NCBI GenBank assembly: GCA_041617635.1
Contig: JBFJOO010000084.1
Location: 1-18,225, forward strand
Direction of reading: 5' to 3'
Length of the DNA: 18,225 bases
Origin: JAABRB01 sp041617635
Lineage (GTDB): Bacteria > Pseudomonadota > Gammaproteobacteria > Burkholderiales > SG8-39
Made by a program: the position numbers and the translations under genes. The notes under the pieces are model-generated. The model ran no database searches and was not told the DNA's origin. It was given only the letters and a program-made list of their open reading frames with translations. This document shows, piece by piece, positions 13,619 through 18,225 of this stretch. How positions within the stretch are numbered: the stretch's first letter is position 1; the number at the start of each line of letters is the position of its first letter.

Positions 13619-13660
13619 ATGAGTCACGCGAGCAGAGCACTTCGCGGGGGGCGCCGATGA
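13619..13660 (+). CDS. possible 13-codon leader ORF overlapping the next start
   Basis: ATG at 13619 opens MSHASRALRGGRR and stops with TGA at 13658-13660, overlapping the ATG (13657-13659) of the outer-membrane gene in an ATGA arrangement. Its start region (GGGGGGCGCCGATGAG, 13608-13623) is repeated exactly at the main start (13646-13661). Translational coupling is possible; a chance product of the duplication is also possible. Confidence 0.25.
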   Translation: MSHASRALRGGRR

Positions 13661-14475
13661 GCCGCGAATCGACTTCTGCCGGATGCCGGCGCGCGACGCG
13701 CGCGCTCGCGCGCGCGCTGGCCAGCGCGGCGCTCGCGGCTGCGGCGAGCGCGGATCCCCTCTCCGCGGACCGGCCCGGGCAGTCGAGCCCGCCGAACGTC
13801 GTCGCGCCGGGCGCGATCCAGCTCGAGGGCGGCTTTGCGTTCGAGCGCGAGACCGCCGCGGGCAGCTCGAATGCGAACACCATCCGCGTTCCCCAGGGCC
13901 TGCTGCGCGTGGGGGTGCTGCCCTTCCTCGAATTGCGCGCCTCGGCAGACGGCTTCGTGTTCGAGGACCGCGCCGGCGCGAGCAGCCGCGCGAGCGCAAG
14001 CGATTTCACGCTCGGCAGCCGCGCGCGCGTGCTCGACCAGAGCGGCGCCATCCCCGCGACCGCGCTCGAGTTCGGCCTGAGCCTTCCGACGGGCAGCAAT
14101 TCCGTAACCAGCGACGGCGTCGACCCGAGCGGCGCGTTGCTGTTCGAGTGGGCGTTGGGCGCGCGCTTCGCGCTCGATCTGACCGTCGTGCTCGCCTCGA
14201 CCAGCCTCGGCGTGAGTGACTCGCGCCGGGCCTTCAGCGCCGAGCCCGCGCTCTCGCTCGGCGCAGCCCTCACGGAGCGCGCGAGTGTATTCGTCGAGTA
14301 CTACGCGGTGTTCGTAAACCGCGGCCTGGGCGACCAGCACTCGATCGACGGCGGGTTCGCCTGGCTTCTCGGCGACGACCTGCAGCTCGACGTCTCCGCG
14401 GGCGCGGGCCTGAACGACTCCGCACCGGACTTCTTCGTCTCCGCGGGTGTGGCCTGGCGGTTTCGACTCCCCTGA
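13657..14475 (+). CDS. MetA-pathway-type outer-membrane protein (putative transporter)
   Basis: A 272-residue protein with a signal peptide (basic start, then ALARALASAALAAAASA) and a mature part of amphipathic strands. The beginning DPLSADRPGQSSPPNVVAPG and IQLEGGFAFERE, then LLRVGVLPFLELRAS, fit the Phenol_MetA_deg ('MetA-pathway of phenol degradation, putative') family of outer-membrane beta-barrels. The chain ends with SAGVAWRFRLP, a C-terminal beta-signal with aromatic and hydrophobic residues. Substrate unknown. ATG at 13657 is chosen over 13606 because it directly precedes the signal peptide and has a G-rich ribosome site (GGGGGG at 13646-13651). It converges on the DksA-type gene. Confidence 0.78.
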   Translation: MSRESTSAGCRRATRALARALASAALAAAASADPLSADRPGQSSPPNVVAPGAIQLEGGFAFERETAAGSSNANTIRVPQGLLRVGVLPFLELRASADGFVFEDRAGASSRASASDFTLGSRARVLDQSGAIPATALEFGLSLPTGSNSVTSDGVDPSGALLFEWALGARFALDLTVVLASTSLGVSDSRRAFSAEPALSLGAALTERASVFVEYYAVFVNRGLGDQHSIDGGFAWLLGDDLQLDVSAGAGLNDSAPDFFVSAGVAWRFRLP

Positions 14476-14491
14476 GCGGCGCCCGCGCTCA
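14473..14491. terminator. hairpin formed by two convergent stop codons
   Basis: TGAGCG (14473-14478) and CGCTCA (14486-14491) pair as a 6 bp stem with a 7-base loop. The first TGA is the stop of the outer-membrane gene and the last three bases are the stop of the minus-strand DksA-type gene. Without U-tracts it would be at most a weak bidirectional terminator. Confidence 0.4.
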
Positions 14492-14803
14492 GCGCGCGCA
14501 CGAAATGCACGCGTTCGTGTAGGGCAGTGCCTGCAGGCGCTTCGGCTCGATCGCGCCGCCGCAGCGACCGCAGTGCGTGTACTTCCCCTGCTTGATGCGG
14601 ATCAATGCGGCTCGAATGTTCGCGATCTCGGCGCGCTCGGCGACGCCGAGCTGCTCGAGCACCTCCTCGTTCTGGCGCTCCGAGGCGCGATCCTGCCAGT
14701 CGCTCGAGCCGGGCGCGCGGAGGTCGGATTCGATCCTGGAGACCCTCGTCGTCAGCTGAGAGAGTCGATCCTCCAGCGACTGCTTGACTGCTTCGAGATC
14801 CAT
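14489..14803 (-). CDS. DksA/TraR-family zinc-finger protein
   Basis: A 104-residue protein that should bind the RNA polymerase secondary channel. An N-terminal coiled-coil region is followed at residues 35-41 by the DxxDxA tip motif (DWQDRAS), the acidic tip that DksA inserts toward the active site. The zinc finger is CxxC-x17-CxxC with Cys78, Cys81, Cys99 and Cys102 (CGRCGGAI, then LPYTNACISCA). It is shorter than E. coli DksA (151 aa), closer to small TraR-like family members. The start ATG at 14803 has GGGGAG just upstream on the minus strand. A longer frame back to 15016 lacks family similarity. Confidence 0.9.
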   Translation of the reverse strand: MDLEAVKQSLEDRLSQLTTRVSRIESDLRAPGSSDWQDRASERQNEEVLEQLGVAERAEIANIRAALIRIKQGKYTHCGRCGGAIEPKRLQALPYTNACISCAR

Positions 14804-15153
14804 GCGCCGTCTCCCCGAGAAGCTTCGCTGGAATCGTCGGCTCGAACGAGGCACCGCATCGAACGGGGCCACACCGATTTTCGCCCATCGGCCCGCGCGC
14901 ATCAATCGCCGCGGCCGCATCGGCGGCGTTTTCCGCGACGAGTGCGCGGACGCCCGCCGCGCTGCGGACGATCGCCGGCGCTCGCGCATCCGATGCTGTG
15001 GGAAATCGACACACACGTGCGACTTCTTTCCCCAGTCTGGCCCGGCAGCGAGCGAACGCGGTGGTCGATCGAAAGCGGACCGCGCTGGCCTATGTTTCGG
15101 CCCGCGGGCGCGGCGGATCGCCAGCTGCCCGGAAGCGGGACCGCGCGAGCGGC
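14804..15153. other. 350-base intergenic region between divergent genes
   Basis: Lies between the minus-strand DksA-type start and the plus-strand GNAT start, so it should contain both promoters. On the plus strand TATGTT at 15091-15096 (context CTGGCC-TATGTT) is a possible -10 without a clear -35. Open frames crossing it have no recognisable similarity. I see no RNA gene or repeat. Confidence 0.4.
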
Positions 15154-15663
15154 ATGGAAAACGAAGTCGTCATCGAGCCCGCCACTCGAGACGGGCACTT
15201 CCGCGAGATCCAGCGGCTCGCCGCGGCGATCTGGCGCGAGCACTACCCGGGCATCATCTCCCCCGAGCAGATCGAGTACATGCTGCGGGAGGGCTACAGC
15301 CTCGAAGTGATGCGGCGCGAGTCCGAGCGGGAGGGAGTGCGCTACGACCGCGCGCTCGCCGGCGGCGCGCTGGTCGGCTTTTCCGCCTACGGACCCCACC
15401 CCGAAGCCGACGCGCTCGCGCTGCACAAGCTCTACGTGGAGGCCGCGCGCCGCGGCCGCGGTTGCGCGCGCAGGCTGGTGGATGCGGCCGCGCGATACGC
15501 GCGCGCCCACGCGCGCACGCGCCTCGTCTTGCGGGTCAACAAGCGCAATCGCATCGCGATCGCGGCCTACGAGCGGATCGGGTTTGCGCACCGCGGCTCG
15601 ATCGTCTCGGACATCGGCAGCGGTTTTCTGATGGACGACTACCGCATGGAGCTCGAGCTGTGA
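15154..15663 (+). CDS. GNAT-family N-acetyltransferase
   Basis: A 169-residue GNAT enzyme. It starts MENEVVIEPATRDGHFREIQ, with a helix containing IWREHYPGIISPEQIEYML. This HY-x-x-I-(I/L)-x-x-x-Q-(I/V)-(D/E)-Y-M segment is typical of a common uncharacterised GNAT subgroup. The acetyl-CoA binding segment is LALHKLYVEAARRGRGCARR (loop RRGRGCA), followed by LVLRVNKRNRIAIAAYERIG and a C-terminal DDYRMELEL, where the family often has 'DDY-x-M'. The cofactor site looks intact; the substrate is unknown. ATG at 15154 is chosen as the start of similarity; a longer frame reaches 14998. Confidence 0.87.
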   Translation: MENEVVIEPATRDGHFREIQRLAAAIWREHYPGIISPEQIEYMLREGYSLEVMRRESEREGVRYDRALAGGALVGFSAYGPHPEADALALHKLYVEAARRGRGCARRLVDAAARYARAHARTRLVLRVNKRNRIAIAAYERIGFAHRGSIVSDIGSGFLMDDYRMELEL

Positions 15664-15697
15664 CGAGGTTCGAAGCGCCGAGGTCGGCAATCGGCGT

Positions 15698-15712
15698 GGT
15701 ATCCTCGCGCGG
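15698..15712 (+). promoter_or_regulatory. candidate extended -10 promoter element
   Basis: TGG-TATCCT (15697-15705) followed by CGCGCGG lies ~30 bases before the glycosylase start. The 13-mer TATCCTCGCGCGG recurs at 16719-16731 ahead of the CWC gene. No clear -35 is seen. Confidence 0.35.
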
Positions 15713-15737
15713 CAAATGCCGGCCCGGTGGTAGTGCG

Positions 15738-16304
15738 ATGCGCGTTCAGAGCTTCGAACCCATCTCCGACGCGGCGAGTCGCGTGCTGATCCTCGGCTCG
15801 ATGCCCGGCAAGGCCTCGCTGCGCGCGGGGCAGTACTACGCCCACCCGCGCAACGCGTTCTGGCGGATCCTCGGCGGGCTGCTCGGCTTCGATCCGCGCG
15901 CGCCCTACGAGGCGAGGATCTCGAGCCTGCGCGCGCACCGCGTCGCGCTCTGGGACGTGATGCGCTCGTGCGTTCGCGCGACGAGCCTCGACTCGGACAT
16001 CGAGGAGTCGTCGATCGTCTCGAACCCGTTCCCGGCGTTCCTGCGCGAGCACCCGAAGATCCACACCATCTGCTTCAACGGCGCGAAGGCCGAGCAGGCC
16101 TGGCGCCGCCACGTGCTGCCGAGGCTGCCGAGCGCGGACGGCATCGCGTACCACCGCCTGCCGTCGACGAGCCCGGCCAACGCCTCGATCGGCTACGACG
16201 AAAAGGTCGAGGCCTGGCGCGTGCTGCGCCGCTGCCTGCGGCGCGCGGGCGAGCGCGAACGAGCGACCACTCCCCGAAGCTCACGAGTTCGAGCACGGAG
16301 ATGA
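15738..16304 (+). CDS. hypoxanthine-DNA glycosylase (uracil-DNA glycosylase superfamily, family 6)
   Basis: A 188-residue base-excision repair glycosylase. Motif A VLILGSMPGKASLRAGQYYA then HPRNAFWRIL (residues 16-45) matches the HDG family, which removes deaminated adenine (hypoxanthine) from DNA; the Asn in HPRN (Asn39) is at the position of the family's active-site asparagine. The C-terminal motif LPSTSPANAS with YDEKVEAWRVL is the second conserved site. The last ~20 residues are basic and low-complexity. ATG at 15738 has GGTGG at 15726-15730. The stop overlaps the start of the ankyrin gene (ATGA at 16301-16304), so the two are probably coupled. Confidence 0.92.
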   Translation: MRVQSFEPISDAASRVLILGSMPGKASLRAGQYYAHPRNAFWRILGGLLGFDPRAPYEARISSLRAHRVALWDVMRSCVRATSLDSDIEESSIVSNPFPAFLREHPKIHTICFNGAKAEQAWRRHVLPRLPSADGIAYHRLPSTSPANASIGYDEKVEAWRVLRRCLRRAGERERATTPRSSRVRARR

Positions 16305-16702
16305 ACCGCGCGTGGCAACAGGCCGTCGCGGCCGGGGACGCCGCGCGCCTCGCCGAGCTGCTCGAACGCGGCGCCGAGGTCGACGCGCTCGATCGCTACG
16401 GGCAGACCGCGCTGATGCTCGCCGCGCGCAACGGGCACTTCGAGGCGGTCCATACGCTCGTCGACGCGGGCGCGGATCTCGATCACACCGCCAAGCATCA
16501 CCTGTCGGCGCTGATGCTCGCGGTGATCAACGACCACCTCGACATCGTCGCGCGGCTCGTCGCGGCGGGCGCCGACCTCGCGATCGAGGGCTCGGGCGCA
16601 CCGGGATTTGCGGGCAAGACGGCCCTCGAGCTCGCGGAGGACCTCGAGCGCGAAGCGATCGCCGAGCTGCTGCGCAGCAGGGCGCGGGAAGCCTCGTCGT
16701 AG
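16301..16702 (+). CDS. ankyrin-repeat protein
   Basis: A 133-residue protein made of about three to four ankyrin repeats: AWQQAVAAGDAARLAELLER-GAEVDALD, YGQTALMLAARNGHFEAVHT-LVDAGADLDH, HLSALMLAVINDHLDIVARL-VAAGADLAI, and a diverged last repeat GKTALELAEDLEREAIAELL. The 'G-x-TALMLA' and 'LL-x-x-GA-x-(V/L)' positions are well kept. No signal peptide or membrane helix, so a cytosolic binding protein. It shares an ATGA overlap with the upstream glycosylase gene, which implies coupled expression; a shared function is not established. Confidence 0.9.
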   Translation: MNRAWQQAVAAGDAARLAELLERGAEVDALDRYGQTALMLAARNGHFEAVHTLVDAGADLDHTAKHHLSALMLAVINDHLDIVARLVAAGADLAIEGSGAPGFAGKTALELAEDLEREAIAELLRSRAREASS

Positions 16703-16718
16703 TCGCCGCGCGCTCTTG

Positions 16719-16731
16719 TATCCTCGCGCGG
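16719..16731 (+). promoter_or_regulatory. candidate -10 promoter element
   Basis: TATCCT (16719-16724) plus GC-rich discriminator CGCGCGG, identical over 13 bases to the element at 15700-15712, lies 28 bases before the CWC gene start. No clear -35. Confidence 0.35.
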
Positions 16732-16758
16732 AGTCGGACTCCGTCGAGGACGGCTCGA

Positions 16759-17040
16759 ATGAGTGCAGAGAGAGCTTCCGATCTCGATCTCGCGCGCTGC
16801 CCGCTCTGCGGTGAGCCGAACCGGTGCGCGGTGGCCGCCGACCCCGAGGCGGGGGATTGCTGGTGCGCGAGACTCCGCTCTCAGCCCTTGATCGCCGCTT
16901 CCCAGTTGCGCCCGTCGAACGCTGCGGTCGGGATCGACTCGATGTCGACGCCGTCGAGACAGCGGAGGTTGATGTCGACCAGGTCGGGATCGGAGCGCGA
17001 GTGGCGGAACGGCGAGATGCCGCAGCGCTCGCAGAAGTAG
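16759..17040 (+). CDS. cysteine-rich CWC protein, truncated and running antisense into the next gene
   Basis: A 93-residue frame whose first ~37 residues are a clear CWC domain: RCPLCGEPNRCAVAADPEAG then DCWCA, with Cys14, Cys17, Cys23, Cys34 and the CWC pair Cys34/Cys36. These small proteins probably bind zinc; the function is unknown. Family members continue with another ~25-30 residues ending in a further cysteine pair. Here, after CWCARLR, the frame enters the antisense of the GFA-type gene and ends without those cysteines at 17040. This looks like a deletion that joined the gene's middle to the end of its convergent neighbour. Start ATG 16759 has GAGGA at 16746-16750. Confidence 0.65.
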   Translation: MSAERASDLDLARCPLCGEPNRCAVAADPEAGDCWCARLRSQPLIAASQLRPSNAAVGIDSMSTPSRQRRLMSTRSGSEREWRNGEMPQRSQK

Positions 17041-17243
17041 TTCTTCGCGGTCATCGTGCCGAACTGGTAGTTGCGGATCACCGCTTCGGTGGTCAGCAAT
17101 CTGAACTGCTCGGGCTCGACGTGCCAGTGCAGGTAGGCGGTCTTCGAGCAGATCGAGCAGTTGCAGACGACGACGTCCGCGATCTCGCCCTCGACCTCGA
17201 AGCGAACCGCGCCGCAGTGGCAACCACCCTCGTAGACAGGCAT
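16881..17243 (-). CDS. GFA/CENP-V-family zinc protein
   Basis: A 120-residue protein of the glutathione-dependent formaldehyde-activating (GFA)/CENP-V family. Zinc-binding cysteines are visible: GGCHCGAVRFEVEG (Cys8, Cys10), VVCNCSICSK (Cys27, Cys29, Cys32) and CERCGISPF (Cys71, Cys74). The spacing is that of a complete domain. Many members are not proven formaldehyde enzymes, so the substrate is left open. The ATG at 17243 has GGAGGGG on the minus strand just upstream. Its 3' end overlaps the truncated CWC frame on the other strand; this gene itself appears intact. Confidence 0.9.
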   Translation of the reverse strand: MPVYEGGCHCGAVRFEVEGEIADVVVCNCSICSKTAYLHWHVEPEQFRLLTTEAVIRNYQFGTMTAKNYFCERCGISPFRHSRSDPDLVDINLRCLDGVDIESIPTAAFDGRNWEAAIKG

Positions 17244-17343
17244 CTCGACACCCCTCCGGGCCGTTTTGCGCGATGATCGCGGCCCCCACCCGCGCGAACA
17301 AGGGCCCGAGGCCGCGGCGGGATGATCGCTGCGGATTTCCGGG

Positions 17344-17365
17344 TAGAATCCGGGGCCCCCCGGAT
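17344..17365 (+). promoter_or_regulatory. -10-like element with adjoining palindrome
   Basis: TAGAAT (17344-17349) runs into the perfect inverted repeat ATCCGGGG-cc-CCCCGGAT (17348-17365), about 90 bases before the methyltransferase start. The palindrome's place at the expected transcription start suggests an operator; no -35 is clear. Confidence 0.35.
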
Positions 17366-17451
17366 CGGCCGCCGGTCCGGGACGAGGCCACGCGAACGAC
17401 GACCCCGCCCGGAGCCACGCGCGGGGTCTTCGACGACGAGGAGACTTCGAG

Positions 17452-18222
17452 ATGGCACACGAGGAAGAATACGACGACGCGCTGGTCGCGCTGCTGGAGC
17501 TGATCTGGGGCGAGGGGTACATGACGCCGGGCGGCGATGGCAACGTCGCGAGGATCGCCGAAGGGCTCGACATGCGCGACAAGCGCGTGCTCGACATCGG
17601 CTGTGGGATCGGCGGACCCGCGGTCTTCCTCGCGCGCGAGTACGGGGCGAACGTGGTCGGCATCGACATCGAGCAGCCGCTCGTCGAACGCGCGAGGCGG
17701 CGGGCGAGGAAGCAGGGCCTCGAGGGGAAGATCGAATTCAAGCTGGTCGAACCCGGGCCGCTCGGCTTTCCCGACGACTCGTTCGACTTCGTGCTGAGCG
17801 CGGGCGCGTTCACGCAGATCGCGAACAAGCTCGAGATGTTCCGCGAGGTGCTGCGCGTGCTCGAGCCGGGCGGGATCTTCTCCTGCTACGACTTCATGAG
17901 GAACGAGGGCGAGTACAGCGACGACATGCTCTACTGGTTCGAGATGGAGGGGCTCACCTACGCGATGGAGACCCCGGAGCGCTACGCGGAGATCCTGCGC
18001 GAGGCGGGCTTCGTCGACGTCACGGTCGAGGAGTGCTCCGAGTGGTACTACAAGAAGGTGAAGGAGGAGTACGAGCGGATGCGCGGCGAGCTCTACCCCC
18101 GCGCGATCGAGCTGATCGGCAAGCAGCAGGCCGACCACCGCGTCGAGAACTGGCGCGCGATGGTGGTGATCTGCGACAAGGGCGAGCTGCGGCAGGCCTA
18201 CACGCGCGGCCGCAAGCCCTGA
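17452..18222 (+). CDS. SAM-dependent methyltransferase, phosphoethanolamine-N-methyltransferase-like
   Basis: A 256-residue class I methyltransferase. Motif I VLDIGCGIGG is at residues 47-56 and the ribose-binding acid is Asp72 in VVGIDIE; FPDDSFDFVLSAGAFTQIAN is the motif IV region and VLEPGGIFSCYDFM the post-motif strand. The N-terminal YDDALVALLELIWGEGYMTP and GGDGNVARI resembles the 'I-(F/W)-GEG-(Y/F)-(V/M)-S-T-GG' start of phosphoethanolamine methyltransferases, and the late YY-x-K-V-x-EEYERMR fits too. A phospholipid head-group precursor is therefore a candidate substrate, but related enzymes act on other small amines. ATG 17452 has GAGGAG at 17439-17444. The stop is three bases before the window end. 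Confidence 0.85.
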   Translation: MAHEEEYDDALVALLELIWGEGYMTPGGDGNVARIAEGLDMRDKRVLDIGCGIGGPAVFLAREYGANVVGIDIEQPLVERARRRARKQGLEGKIEFKLVEPGPLGFPDDSFDFVLSAGAFTQIANKLEMFREVLRVLEPGGIFSCYDFMRNEGEYSDDMLYWFEMEGLTYAMETPERYAEILREAGFVDVTVEECSEWYYKKVKEEYERMRGELYPRAIELIGKQQADHRVENWRAMVVICDKGELRQAYTRGRKP

Positions 18223-18225
18223 GGC

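Noticed and set aside
16498..18138. A 546-codon minus-strand frame
   Set aside because: Shadow of the ankyrin gene, GFA gene (in another frame) and methyltransferase; no coherent domain.

Overview
The window looks like the chromosome of a high-GC, probably environmental proteobacterium-like bacterium; no marker here fixes the taxon. It has two compositionally different halves. Roughly 1-8,630 is a cassette array of a chromosomal integron. Single-gene units, nearly all on the + strand, are separated by ~130-135 bp repeats with attC architecture: an R'' core like GCCTAAC just after the gene, an L'' arm around GCGCTGCAGCTGAC, a variable centre, an L' arm around GCAGCTGAGCGCCCATAC, and an R' core GTTAGGC. 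No integrase gene or attI is in the window. The orientation of the attC sites puts them to the left, so the right side is the old, distal end. attC cores are near consensus on the left and decay to the right (GTTAGGC, then GTTGGGC, GTGAAGA, GTAGGGT, GTCGGGC). The sites fall into two subfamilies (A and B) that largely alternate, and almost all contain a TGnTAnnnT extended -10-like element pointing into the next cassette.

Array cargo, left to right: a class I SAM methyltransferase; a one-helix membrane-anchored protein; a two-helix membrane protein; a DUF3592-like membrane protein; a one-helix protein of unknown family; a small protein with a DGMHR motif; a deleted IS3-family remnant sitting in a broken attC; a secreted DUF3617-like protein on the opposite strand; a second, frameshifted member of the one-helix family; a DUF4919-like lipoprotein; a DUF2007 plus zinc-ribbon protein; a secreted cupin; a GNAT acetyltransferase; and a histidine-phosphatase fragment. 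A CDGSH iron-sulfur protein follows the last recognisable attC, and a TOBE/Mop-like protein may be a further fossil cassette.

From about 9.2 kb the sequence is visibly more GC-rich, without attC sites, and carries ordinary chromosomal genes: a four-helix phage-holin-IV-type membrane protein; a putative agmatine-to-putrescine operon (N-carbamoylputrescine amidase, MFS transporter, agmatine deiminase, TetR regulator); a MetA-pathway-type outer-membrane protein; a convergent DksA/TraR zinc-finger protein; a GNAT acetyltransferase; a hypoxanthine-DNA glycosylase overlapping an ankyrin-repeat gene; a truncated cysteine-rich CWC gene running antisense into a GFA/CENP-V-type gene; and a phosphoethanolamine-methyltransferase-like enzyme.

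The agu genes act together: agmatine deiminase makes N-carbamoylputrescine and the amidase converts it to putrescine, with the transporter and regulator presumably serving that route. The array genes are independent passengers. The most interesting material is the architecture of the array: its decay gradient, the two interleaved attC families and the possible attC-borne promoters.
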